DNA of 64,000 nt from Oscillospiraceae bacterium (GTDB lineage: Bacteria > Bacillota > Clostridia > Oscillospirales > Oscillospiraceae): the NCBI GenBank assembly GCA_902775355.1, contig CACYLY010000019.1, forward strand, positions 1 through 64,000, written 5' to 3'. Made by a program: the position numbers and the translations under genes. Below are positions 1 to 7,229 of the stretch, in pieces. The notes under the pieces are model-generated. The model was not told the origin of the DNA, made no database searches, and saw only the letters and a program-made list of their open reading frames with translations. The stretch's first letter is position 1; each line of letters opens with the position of its first letter.

Positions 1-64
1 AATGCTGCGGGCGTACGCTCTTCCTTGCATTTTTCGACCGCTGCGGAAATTTCGGACTCGCTTC

Positions 65-235
65 ATCTGCCACCGGCAGCGCGAGCCCGCAATTCCCCGG
101 AGGGGGAGCCAAGACGTGACCTTGCTTCCCCCTCAGGGGGAAGTCCCCAGTGCGCACACTGGGGAATAGGGGGAATTTCAATCCGTCGCGCAGCGACACC
201 ATAATTCCTTCATCAGGCGAAGTCGAGCTTCATTT
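65..235. repeat. Intergenic repeat block with three hairpins
   Basis: I see no gene in the first 237 bases. The stretch holds three near-perfect inverted repeats: 126-142, 145-164 (CCCCAGTGCGCACACTGGGG) and 185-197. The CCCCAGTG..GCGCACTGGGG motif and flanking C/G tracts recur at about 48.48 kb, so this looks like a dispersed intergenic repeat family. It lies downstream of the psd stop and may act as a terminator, which is inference. Confidence 0.6.
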
Positions 236-237
236 CT

Positions 238-1059
238 TCATTTCTCCCTCGCGGAGCCGATGCGCTCTCCCAGGCGGACGGGGGTCTCCTCCCCCCGGGC
301 GGAGGCGCTCAGGATCTCGGGCAGCAGCTCGGCCGCGTCCTTCTGCAGCAGCAGAATGACGGTGGAGCCGCCGAAAGCGAAGTGGCCCTTCTCCTCGCCG
401 CGTTTTACGGTGCGGGGCCAGAGATGGTCGTTCACGATCTTTCCCACCAGCAGGGCCCCCACCTCCATCTGCACGGCGGGGCCGAAGCGCTCCGTCTCGA
501 TGAGGGTGTATTCCCGGCAGTTTTCGGTGAAGACCGGCACGTCCGCCAGGGCCACGGGCCGCACGGTGTGCAGCAGGCCGGGAAGGAACACGTTCTCCCC
601 CTTCCGGCCGCTCTCAAAATAGCAGTAGCGGTGATAGTGCTCCACGCAGAGCCGGAACACCAGGCAGCTCCCGCCCCGGAAGCGCCGGGCCAGCTCCCCG
701 TCCCCCAGCAGGCGCTCCAGGGAAAAGCGGCTCTGCTTCACGGGCAGCACCGTGTCCTCCTCCGCAGGCAGCACGGTCAGCAGCCCGTCGCAGGGGGCGA
801 TGAGGGCGGCGGGGTCCGGATCCACCGGGCGGCGGCCGCTTTTCAGGGGGCGGCAGAAGAAGTCGTTGAAGCAGCCGATGTCCCGCAGGTCGTAGTCCTC
901 CAGCTCGATGCCCGCGGAGCGGACGAAGGGCCCGATCAGCGCCTTGGAAGCCCGGGTCTCCAGGAGACGGCCCGCGGCCGCGGAGACCGGGCGGCTCAGC
1001 AGGGGCCGCAGCAGCGCCCGCCCGGGGGCGGTGCCGTACAGAAAGGTCAGCGCGTCCAT
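238..1059 (-). CDS. psd: Phosphatidylserine decarboxylase proenzyme
   Basis: Converts phosphatidylserine to phosphatidylethanolamine at the membrane using a pyruvoyl group. The 273-residue protein has the family landmarks: an Asp-Gly pair near residue 91, a His-rich stretch near 140-144 (VEHYHR), and the self-cleavage motif FGGST at 229-233. The chain is expected to split before the Ser of GGST to give the alpha subunit with its pyruvoyl. The start ATG overlaps the pssA stop (TGATG), so translation is coupled. It is the last gene of a three-gene leftward phospholipid operon. The C-terminal tail after GGST is about 40 residues, normal for the family. Confidence 0.93.
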   Translation of the reverse strand: MDALTFLYGTAPGRALLRPLLSRPVSAAAGRLLETRASKALIGPFVRSAGIELEDYDLRDIGCFNDFFCRPLKSGRRPVDPDPAALIAPCDGLLTVLPAEEDTVLPVKQSRFSLERLLGDGELARRFRGGSCLVFRLCVEHYHRYCYFESGRKGENVFLPGLLHTVRPVALADVPVFTENCREYTLIETERFGPAVQMEVGALLVGKIVNDHLWPRTVKRGEEKGHFAFGGSTVILLLQKDAAELLPEILSASARGEETPVRLGERIGSAREK

Positions 1060-1778
1060 CAGGGCGTCACCCGGATCAGGATCAGGAAGGCCAGGAATTC
1101 CAGGAAACCGATGCCCACCATGATCAGCACGCCCTTCTTGCCGGGCTTGCGGATCTTGAAGCGGCCCACGAAGAGGCAGGCCATGATGAACATCACCACA
1201 AAATAGGGCACGCTCAGGTCAAAGCGGGGGATGTAGTGCAGCAGCAGCACCATGGGGAAGACCAGGGCCGCGCTGGTCACCGGCAGGCCGGTGAAGTAGG
1301 CCACGCCGTTTTCCCGGATCTCCTGCTCCCGCTCCTCCTCGGTGGCGTTGAAGTAGGCCAGGCGGATCATGGCGGCCAGGATGTAGATGAGGGCGATGAT
1401 GATCAAAACCGCCCGGTAGAGGTCCGTATGGGCCATGCTGGTGGCCGGGTCGATCCAGCTCTCGGTGGCGCCGGGCAGATCCGTCAGCCGTTCATGGCGG
1501 CGCAGCATGGACATGCCGATGGCCGCCGGCAGCATGCCGAAGGAGATCAGGTCGGAGAAGGAGTCGATCTGCACGCCGAACTTCAGCTCCAGGGGGCTGC
1601 GGTTCTTCTTGGTGCGGGCCACCCGGCCGTCAAAGCCGTCGCAGAGGCCGGCGAAGAGCATCAGGAACATGCCGATGTAGGGGTGCCCCAGGCCGCTCAT
1701 GGCGATGATGGTGCCGGTGCAGCCGGCCAGCAGGGACATGTAGGTGAGGATCACCGTGTAGTCATATACGCCGATCAT
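1059..1778 (-). CDS. pssA: CDP-diacylglycerol-serine O-phosphatidyltransferase
   Basis: Makes phosphatidylserine from CDP-diacylglycerol and serine, the substrate of the downstream decarboxylase. The 239-residue membrane protein carries the CDP-alcohol phosphotransferase signature: DGxxAR, then Gly-x3-Asp-x3-Asp (GVQIDSFSD). The gap between the AR pair and the Gly is 12 residues rather than the textbook 8, which I believe occurs in some Firmicute members. Several hydrophobic helices follow. The start at 1778 is chosen because it overlaps the upstream gene's stop (ATGA) and follows an AAAGGAAAG-type ribosome site. A longer in-frame reading upstream would overlap the flippase gene and is not credible. 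Confidence 0.9.
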   Translation of the reverse strand: MIGVYDYTVILTYMSLLAGCTGTIIAMSGLGHPYIGMFLMLFAGLCDGFDGRVARTKKNRSPLELKFGVQIDSFSDLISFGMLPAAIGMSMLRRHERLTDLPGATESWIDPATSMAHTDLYRAVLIIIALIYILAAMIRLAYFNATEEEREQEIRENGVAYFTGLPVTSAALVFPMVLLLHYIPRFDLSVPYFVVMFIMACLFVGRFKIRKPGKKGVLIMVGIGFLEFLAFLILIRVTP

Positions 1779-2827
1779 GTCTTTGTCTTTCCTTTCTCTT
1801 TCTTGTGGGTCAGGGCGTAGCCCAGGAGGGTGACAATGCCGCTGGCGGCGACGCAGAGATAGAAGGAGAGGCCGCGGCTGAGCATATCCAGAGCGAAAGC
1901 GTCCTCCACGGCGATGAAGCTCAGGCAGGAAAACGCGTCCACCATCAGGTAGTCCGCCACGCCCATGGCGCCGGGGATGGGCACCGGCGCGTAGCCCAGG
2001 ACCACCAGGCACTGGGAGGCGAAGAGCAGCCCCGCGTGTCTCAGCTCCCCGCCCAGGGCCAGGTAAATGCACATGGGCACCGCCAGCTGCAGCGCCCGCT
2101 GGAGCAGGTTCCAGCCCAGGGCCTTCAGGAACACGGCTGTCTTGCCCTTCATGATCCGGGCGCAGGTCTCATACTCCGTCTGGGCGGCGTCCAGCTTCTT
2201 CATCCGGTGATTCAGGCGGCGGATCAGCTTTTTCCGGTGCAGGAAGCGGACGAAGCGCCGCAGCAGGCCGAAGACCGTGGGCGCCTTGCCCAGCAGCACG
2301 AAGAACAGCACGATCAGCCCCACCTGGATGGCAAAGCCCACCGCGATCAGCACCTTGGACAGGGTGCGCAAACTGAGGAACAGGCCGGGGAAGAAGATCA
2401 CCGAGCCCAGGCCCAGGATGATCAGCGACAGGGTGTAGAGGATCAGGTTCACCAGCAGGGTCACCGTGGCGGCGCCGGCGGGCACCCCGTCCCGCACCAT
2501 AAAATAGGCGCTGGCCGGCTGGCCGCCGGTGGCCGAGGGGGTGATGGCGGAAAAATAGATATCCGAAGTGCTGTAGAGCAGGGTGTGGGAAAAGGGCTGC
2601 CGATAGCCGATCCCCTTGAGCAGCACCGACAGGGCCACCCCCTCCAGCACCACAAAGAGCACCGTGAAGAGGATGGCCGCCGCAAGCCACAGGGGATTTG
2701 CCTGCCGCAGGCTCTCGATAAGCCCCGCCAGAGACCATTTCCGGCTCTGGGACAGCACCGCCCAGATGGACAGCGCCGCCAGCACCAGAAACAGCAGGGA
2801 CCAAAACAGTTTTTTTCTACCACTCAT
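1775..2827 (-). CDS. Flippase-like integral membrane protein (LPG synthase TM / UPF0104 family)
   Basis: A 350-residue polytopic membrane protein of the lysylphosphatidylglycerol-synthase transmembrane family (PF03706, AglD/YbhN type), without the soluble aminoacyltransferase domain of MprF. The family signature region around residues 90-110 (SAITPSATGGQPASAY) is clear. Such proteins are thought to move or modify lipids or lipid-linked sugars across the membrane. It heads the operon with pssA (4-base overlap) and psd, so a role in handling aminophospholipid is a reasonable inference. The exact substrate cannot be read from the sequence. Confidence 0.85.
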   Translation of the reverse strand: MSGRKKLFWSLLFLVLAALSIWAVLSQSRKWSLAGLIESLRQANPLWLAAAILFTVLFVVLEGVALSVLLKGIGYRQPFSHTLLYSTSDIYFSAITPSATGGQPASAYFMVRDGVPAGAATVTLLVNLILYTLSLIILGLGSVIFFPGLFLSLRTLSKVLIAVGFAIQVGLIVLFFVLLGKAPTVFGLLRRFVRFLHRKKLIRRLNHRMKKLDAAQTEYETCARIMKGKTAVFLKALGWNLLQRALQLAVPMCIYLALGGELRHAGLLFASQCLVVLGYAPVPIPGAMGVADYLMVDAFSCLSFIAVEDAFALDMLSRGLSFYLCVAASGIVTLLGYALTHKKEKGKTKT

Positions 2828-2873
2828 ACGAACGTTCCACCAGAAACAGAGATGCTTTATCGTGAATCAAGGT

Positions 2874-2879
2874 ATTATA
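2874..2879 (-). promoter_or_regulatory. Probable -10 box of the phospholipid operon
   Basis: On the minus strand this reads TATAAT, 46 bases before the flippase-like gene's ATG. I do not see a good -35 at 17 bases, so this is a moderate call. Confidence 0.45.
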
Positions 2880-2925
2880 GCAAACTTTGCAGGCTTTGGG
2901 GAGGGGGTTTGCGCAAATCCGAAGT

Positions 2926-3732
2926 TTATTTCAGACAGAAGGCCGCGACCTGATCCAGAAAGTCCTTCTCCTCTTCATAGAGGGCGTGGCTCAGGCCCTC
3001 GCAGACCTTCAGTTCCGCCCCCGGGATCCGCTCCGCCAGCTCCTCGGAGCCCCGGAGGGTGACGATCTTGTCCTCCGTGCCGCCGATCACCAGGGTCGGG
3101 CAAGAGATCCGGGGCAGCTCCTCCCAGGCGTCGTGGTTCAGGCAGGCCTCGGCCTGGGTGAGGAAGCGGTCAAAGCTCTTGGGCCTGGTGAGCCGGCCCA
3201 GCGTGCCGTAGACCCGCTTCTGCAGGCCCACCGCCTTGTCCGAATAAGAGCGGACGGCATTGTCCACCATGATGGACCGGTAGTCCCCCTTCCTCGCCAA
3301 GGCCATCCAGTTTTCCAGGGTCTGGCGCATGGTGTCGTTGGGTCTGGCGGCGCTGACGGTGAGCACCAGCTTTTCCACCCGCCGGGGTTGGTCAATGGCC
3401 GTCCACTGGGCGATCATGCCCCCCTGGGACACGCCCAGCAGGCAGATCCGCTCCAGGCCCAGGGCGTCCAGGGCCCGGCCCAGGTCCGCCGCCATCTCCC
3501 GGGTCGTGCAGTGCTCCGGCAGAGGCTCCCGGCGGCTGAACATGTAAACGGTGAAGTCCTTTGCCAGCTTCCGGTAGCCCAGGGCGAAGGGCAGCGCCGT
3601 GCCCCTCACGGTCTTGAATCCGTCCCCCACGCCGGGCAGCATCACCAGGATCCTCTTCCCGCTGCCGAAGCGGATATAGTCCATGACGCCACCATCCAGC
3701 TCCAGGCGGCCGTTGTACGCGTTCAGGCCCAT
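2926..3732 (-). CDS. Alpha/beta-fold hydrolase
   Basis: A 268-residue serine hydrolase of unknown substrate. The nucleophile elbow is G-V-S-Q-G with the Ser near residue 102, an acid is likely the Asp in GGTEDKI near 230, and the His is in LSHALYEE near 250. No signal peptide is seen, so it should be cytoplasmic. The start at 3732 is preferred over an upstream in-frame start because AAAGGAG lies 7 bases before this ATG. It is divergent from the permease gene to its right, with about 135 bases between them. Ester or lactone hydrolysis is possible; nothing nearby fixes the substrate. Confidence 0.85.
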   Translation of the reverse strand: MGLNAYNGRLELDGGVMDYIRFGSGKRILVMLPGVGDGFKTVRGTALPFALGYRKLAKDFTVYMFSRREPLPEHCTTREMAADLGRALDALGLERICLLGVSQGGMIAQWTAIDQPRRVEKLVLTVSAARPNDTMRQTLENWMALARKGDYRSIMVDNAVRSYSDKAVGLQKRVYGTLGRLTRPKSFDRFLTQAEACLNHDAWEELPRISCPTLVIGGTEDKIVTLRGSEELAERIPGAELKVCEGLSHALYEEEKDFLDQVAAFCLK

Positions 3733-3867
3733 GGCTCGGCTCCTTTCCCCCGTCGATATCAAGGATTTTATATTTTATCATATTTCTGTGCATATTTCAA
3801 TCTTGCGCGGAGGAAAAGCTTGGCATATACTGTGGCCCGGAAGTCTTTTTTCCGGGGAGAATCGTCT

Positions 3868-4977
3868 ATGTCCACCATCCGAAGCTTTATCCGGCGGGAG
3901 CCCGTGCTGCTCATCGCCGCCCTGGCCGCTCTGGTCAGCTGTTTTTTCGTGCCGCCGGACGCGGCCTACTGGGGCTATCTGGACCTGCGCACTCTGGCCC
4001 TGCTCTACTGTCTGATGACCGTGGTGGCGGGCCTGCGGCAGGCGGGGCTCTTTTCCCGCCTGGCCCACCGGCTCTGCCTCGGCGCGGGGAACCTGCGGGC
4101 CATGGGGATCCTGCTGGTGCTGCTGTGCTTCTTCTCTTCCATGCTCATCACCAACGACGTGGCGCTGCTGACCTTCGTGCCCTTCGCGGTGGTGGTGCTG
4201 GGCATGGCGGGGCAGAGCAAGGCCCTGATCCGGGTGGTGGTGCTGCAGACCGTGGCCGCCAACCTGGGCAGCATGCTCACCCCCGTGGGCAATCCCCAGA
4301 ACCTCTACCTGTATTCGTACTACGATCTGAGCATGGGGGACTTTCTCTCCCTGACCCTGCCGGTCTGGGGCCTGTCCCTGGCGCTGATCCTGCTGGCCTG
4401 CCTGCTGCTTCCGAAGGAGAAGCTGCAGCTCTTCCTGGGCGAGGAGCCGATCCTGCACGTCAAAGAGGTCTGGGTCTACGCGCTCCTGTTCCTGGTGTGC
4501 CTGGGCACCGTGCTGCGGCTGCTGCCCTGGCCGGTGATGCTTGCCGCCGTGGTGCTGGTGCTGCTGGTTTTCGACCGGAAGATCCTGCGCCGGGCGGATT
4601 TCATGCTGCTTCTGACCTTTGTGGCCTTCTTCATCTTCGCCGGGAATCTGGCCCGGGTGGAGGCGGTGGACCGGCTGCTGCGCGCCCTGCTGAAGGGCCG
4701 GGAATACTGGACGGCCCTGCTGGCCAGCCAGTTCATCAGCAACGTGCCCGCAGCCCTGCTGCTCTCCGGCTTCACCGATCAGGCCGGGGCCCTGCTGCTG
4801 GGCGTGGATGTGGGCGGTCTCGGCACCCCCATCGCGAGTCTCGCCAGCCTCATCGCCATGAAGCTCTATTCCCACTCCGAGCACGCCAGCACCGGCAAAT
4901 TCCTGCTGGAGTTCACGGTTGTCAACCTAGTCCTGCTGGCCCTGCTGAGCCTGGCCGCGGTTTGGATCTGCCTGTGA
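3868..4977 (+). CDS. SLC13/ArsB-type anion permease
   Basis: A 369-residue polytopic membrane transporter of the ArsB/NhaD/SLC13 (YbiR-like) class. The hairpin motif region SMLITNDVALL and the TPVGNPQN stretch near residues 140-146 are the ion-transporter signatures. A second hairpin occurs at SQFISNVPAALLLSGF. About ten hydrophobic helices fill the chain. The substrate is an anion (dicarboxylate, sulfate or similar), not decidable here. The start at 3868 is chosen because the much longer in-frame upstream reading runs through the neighbouring hydrolase on the other strand. A hairpin terminator follows at 5028-5054. Confidence 0.85.
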   Translation: MSTIRSFIRREPVLLIAALAALVSCFFVPPDAAYWGYLDLRTLALLYCLMTVVAGLRQAGLFSRLAHRLCLGAGNLRAMGILLVLLCFFSSMLITNDVALLTFVPFAVVVLGMAGQSKALIRVVVLQTVAANLGSMLTPVGNPQNLYLYSYYDLSMGDFLSLTLPVWGLSLALILLACLLLPKEKLQLFLGEEPILHVKEVWVYALLFLVCLGTVLRLLPWPVMLAAVVLVLLVFDRKILRRADFMLLLTFVAFFIFAGNLARVEAVDRLLRALLKGREYWTALLASQFISNVPAALLLSGFTDQAGALLLGVDVGGLGTPIASLASLIAMKLYSHSEHASTGKFLLEFTVVNLVLLALLSLAAVWICL

Positions 4978-5027
4978 TGGGAATGAATAATGAATAATTA
5001 TGGTGTCGCCTGCGGCGACAAATATAA

Positions 5028-5054
5028 AAGCAGCCCGGGGGGACCGGGCTGCTT
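5028..5054 (+). terminator. Hairpin terminator after the SLC13-like permease
   Basis: An 11-base perfect stem (AAGCAGCCCGG / CCGGGCTGCTT) with a 5-base loop follows the permease stop by 50 bases. A smaller hairpin (TGTCGCC / GGCGACA, near 5003-5019) lies just before it and resembles the one at 185-197. There is no long T run, so efficiency is uncertain. Confidence 0.6.
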
Positions 5055-5058
5055 CAAT

Positions 5059-5173
5059 GTGTAGGCAAACCGAAAAGATTGTCATCTTGAGCGGAGGCGA
5101 AGCCGGAGTCGAAAGATCTAAAGTCTTGAAAACACGGGCTTTTTAGATCCTTCGACTTCGCTGCGCTTCGCTC
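5059..5173 (+). repeat. Dispersed repeat, TGTCATCTTGAGCGG family, copy 1
   Basis: The stretch from TGTCATCTTGAGCGG (5080) to about 5162 reappears in inverted orientation at 63250-63329 with only a few mismatches. Its head (GTAGGCAAA, a short spacer, then TGTCAT) resembles the head of the 37118-37283 element. It fills the space downstream of the small gene at 5176. Confidence 0.75.
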
Positions 5174-5175
5174 TA

Positions 5176-5400
5176 TCAGTATACGGTTTTCATTTCCTCT
5201 GCCTTGACGCCGTAGGTCCGGCAGAAGTCCTCCAGGTCCCGCCGGCTGCGGATCAGCTGCAGCTCCAGGATCTTTCCCGTGGCGCGATTGCGCATGCAGG
5301 CGGTTTTCTCCCCGGTGCAGATGCTGCTGCGCAGCACCGGCTCGTATTCCTCCGGCGGGTAGAGGGGCGGCGCGCTCTCGCGTCTGTGAAACAGGCTCAT
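5176..5400 (-). CDS. Small conserved hypothetical protein
   Basis: A 74-residue acidic/basic soluble protein with no signal peptide or membrane segment. A CTGEKTA stretch near residues 28-34 and a C-terminal DLEDFCRTYGVK segment look like features of a small family found in Clostridia, but I cannot name a function. It follows the acylphosphatase gene by 13 bases, with an AAAGGAG ribosome site ahead of its ATG, so the two are co-transcribed leftward. Confidence 0.6.
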   Translation of the reverse strand: MSLFHRRESAPPLYPPEEYEPVLRSSICTGEKTACMRNRATGKILELQLIRSRRDLEDFCRTYGVKAEEMKTVY

Positions 5401-5413
5401 GACTTCTCCTTTC

Positions 5414-5704
5414 TCAGTCCCTGCCGGAGCGGACGGAAAAGCGACGCTCCAGCAGTCTGCAGGGCAGCCGTTCGATCCGGTAGTCCTCGATGCGGATGTG
5501 ACTCTGGTTTTTCATGCGCAGCAGGAAGCGGCGCAGCAGGCTGGGCGGGCCCTGGAGCTCCATCTCCACCCGTCCGTCCGCCAGATTGTCCACCCAGCCG
5601 GTGAGGCCCAGGTCCCGGGCCAGGTAATAGGCCGTGTAGCGAAAGCCCACGTGCTGGACCTTGCCGGAAAACAGAATGTGCCAGCGCTGTTTGCTGCCGT
5701 CCAT
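5414..5704 (-). CDS. acyP: Acylphosphatase
   Basis: Hydrolyses carboxyl-phosphate bonds such as acetyl phosphate or 1,3-bisphosphoglycerate; cytoplasmic. The 96-residue chain matches the usual size. It has the phosphate-binding loop GKVQHVGFRY with catalytic Arg at residue 22, and the catalytic Asn in GWVDNLADGRVE near residue 40. The usual Gln-Gly-Val-Gly order is slightly varied (VQHVGF). An AAAGGGGG ribosome site sits 8 bases ahead of the ATG. It is the first gene of a two-gene leftward unit with the small protein at 5176. Confidence 0.9.
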   Translation of the reverse strand: MDGSKQRWHILFSGKVQHVGFRYTAYYLARDLGLTGWVDNLADGRVEMELQGPPSLLRRFLLRMKNQSHIRIEDYRIERLPCRLLERRFSVRSGRD

Positions 5705-5762
5705 GGGCCTCGCCCCCTTTCCTCTTCAGCATACCACAGCCGGGGCGGGGAGGCAAGGGCTT

Positions 5763-6101
5763 TCAGCCGAGGCGCGCCTCGATCAAGGGCCGGTCCCAGA
5801 AGATCTCTCCCCCGCTCTCGGCGGCCAGCTCCTCCAGCACGCCCCGCAGGCCCTCCAGCAGCGCCGCCTCCCGCTTTTTCGAGCGGCGGCCCGGGGCGTC
5901 GAAAAGCTGCCGCTCGGCATAGACGTCCCAGCTGATGCAGAAATCCTCCGCGTCATCGTGGGGAAAGAAGCTCAAGGACGCCGTGTAGCGCACCCGCCCC
6001 GCCCCGCTGCTCACGGTCAAAGCCGCCCGCGCCGCGTGCCGGGGCCGCCCGTTCCCCGGATGCCTCGCCGCAAAATACTGCTCGTACACGTTGAAATCCA
6101 T
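5763..6101 (-). CDS. Hypothetical protein
   Basis: A 112-residue soluble protein I do not recognise. The middle (TASLSFFPHDDAEDFCISWDVYAE) predicts beta strands, and the C-terminal 40 residues predict a helix. There is no signal peptide or membrane segment. The start at 6101 follows an AAGGGG ribosome site; a longer upstream frame overlaps the DUF2812 gene and is rejected. The 59 bases between it and the DUF2812 gene hold an A-rich repeated string (GAAAAACTAAAAACTAGAAA), so it may have separate expression. Confidence 0.55.
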   Translation of the reverse strand: MDFNVYEQYFAARHPGNGRPRHAARAALTVSSGAGRVRYTASLSFFPHDDAEDFCISWDVYAERQLFDAPGRRSKKREAALLEGLRGVLEELAAESGGEIFWDRPLIEARLG

Positions 6102-6128
6102 GACCGTTTTCCCCTTCGTTCCCTCGTC

Positions 6129-6160
6129 TTCTAAAAACGAAAAACTAAAAACTAGAAACT
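6129..6160. repeat. Degenerate short-period string between genes
   Basis: A run of AAAAACT/AAAAACG-type heptamers fills the gap between two leftward genes. Comparable degenerate strings (TTCAC or GTTCGCA units) sit between genes at 12070-12110, 34228-34256 and 48590-48626. Confidence 0.4.
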
Positions 6161-6667
6161 CTATTCCGTCAGTTCCCGCTGTTGCTCCAGCTGCTCCACC
6201 TTGCCGTGGATGCGGCCCAGGCCGTACATCAGCAGGGTCGCCAGGGCCACGTTGACCGCGCCGACGGCATTGCCGCTGAAAGCGTTGACCACGCCGATCA
6301 CCAGGTTCATAAGGCCCACCGCCAGCAGCATCCGGGCGATCCAGTTCAGGTGATCCAGCCGGGACTGGGTATCGGAAAAGAGCTCGAAGGGCCCCTCCTC
6401 CGCCCGGCGGCGGACATAGATCCACTGCACGATCCTGCCGACATACTCCGCGCCGATCTCCTCCAGGAAGGCCACGTAATCCGGGTCGTTCTTCTGCATC
6501 TGCAGACGCACGACGTATTCGCCGGGCTCGCACTTTTCAAAGGTGTAGCGGCAGAAGCCCACCTCCGCCAGGGCCCAGCCCTGCATGGCCATCTGGTTCA
6601 GCCAGCGCTCTTCCCTGTCGAAGTCCCAGACCCAAAACCATTTCCGAATCGTTTTCCTCTCAGCCAT
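6161..6667 (-). CDS. DUF2812 membrane protein
   Basis: A 168-residue protein of the DUF2812 family (PF11193), which is typically encoded next to a PadR regulator, as here. The N-terminal WFWVWDFDREERWLNQMA stretch is the family signature. Two hydrophobic helices lie near residues 108-128 and 130-150, ahead of a charged C-terminus. Its start overlaps the padR stop by several bases, so the two are translationally coupled. The family's function is not known to me; the pairing suggests a membrane protein under PadR control, possibly linked to envelope or drug stress. Confidence 0.8.
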   Translation of the reverse strand: MAERKTIRKWFWVWDFDREERWLNQMAMQGWALAEVGFCRYTFEKCEPGEYVVRLQMQKNDPDYVAFLEEIGAEYVGRIVQWIYVRRRAEEGPFELFSDTQSRLDHLNWIARMLLAVGLMNLVIGVVNAFSGNAVGAVNVALATLLMYGLGRIHGKVEQLEQQRELTE

Positions 6668-6983
6668 TGTCGTTTCCTCCCAAAATCTTCTCCCCGTTGG
6701 CCACCAGCTCCTTCAGCCGGTCCAACTCGTTTTTCAGCGCCAGCAGCCCCTGGGCCGTCAGGCAATACTCCTTCTTGCGGCCGCCGCTCTCGCCGGGCAG
6801 CAGCTGGATCCAGCCCTTCTCGCTCATGCTGCTCAGGGCCCCGTACAGGGTCCCCGCCGCCAGGCGCACCCGCCCGCCGGAGAGCTCCTCCGTGCGCTGC
6901 ATGATGCCGTAGCCGTGCTGGGGCTCGTACAGGGAAAGCAGGATGTAGTAAGTGGACTCCGTCAAAGCAAAGTCGTTGTTCAT
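6660..6983 (-). CDS. PadR-family transcriptional repressor
   Basis: A 107-residue winged-helix regulator. The core ALTESTYYILLSL..HGYGIM, GTLYGAL and KKEYCLTAQG stretches are the PadR signatures. Only the N-terminal DNA-binding domain and a short C-terminal helix are present, as in the small PadR-s2 group. The start at 6983 is set by GGAG placed 9 bases upstream; in-frame upstream codons run through the promoter. It precedes the DUF2812 gene with overlap. Repeats of a CGATATAT motif over its own promoter (7005-7075) suggest self-repression. Confidence 0.9.
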   Translation of the reverse strand: MNNDFALTESTYYILLSLYEPQHGYGIMQRTEELSGGRVRLAAGTLYGALSSMSEKGWIQLLPGESGGRKKEYCLTAQGLLALKNELDRLKELVANGEKILGGNDNG

Positions 6984-7004
6984 CGTTCTCATCTCCATCG
7001 TCAC

Positions 7005-7081
7005 TCGATATATCCGCTCCCGTTGTATCGCCTCTCGATATATCGTGACCCGAGTATATCGCATGCCGATATATTTGTCAA
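7005..7081 (-). promoter_or_regulatory. padR promoter with repeated CGATATAT operator
   Basis: On the minus strand TTGACA (7076-7081) and TATACT (7053-7058) are spaced by exactly 17 bases. Four copies of a CGATATAT or GTATATCG motif lie at 7066-7075, 7051-7061, 7034-7045 and 7005-7014, on and just downstream of the promoter. A partial fifth (GTATCG) is at 7025-7030. This arrangement fits an autoregulated PadR repressor. Confidence 0.75.
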
Positions 7082-7229
7082 GCCCTTTTTGTCTTTTTTT
7101 CGGAGAATCTTTTTCGGGGCGGCGGCCGGGTCGGCGATTCATACTTGCATTTTGACGTGAAATCTTTTATAAAGAGAAGGAACAAAATCATTCTTTGCGC
7201 CGCCCTGCGGACGGAGAGAGGAGAAAAAC

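Noticed and set aside
2887-3867. A 327-residue N-terminal extension of the SLC13-like permease
   Set aside because: It is antisense to the alpha/beta hydrolase, is rich in Gln/His/Pro as shadow frames are, and a good ATG lies at 3868.
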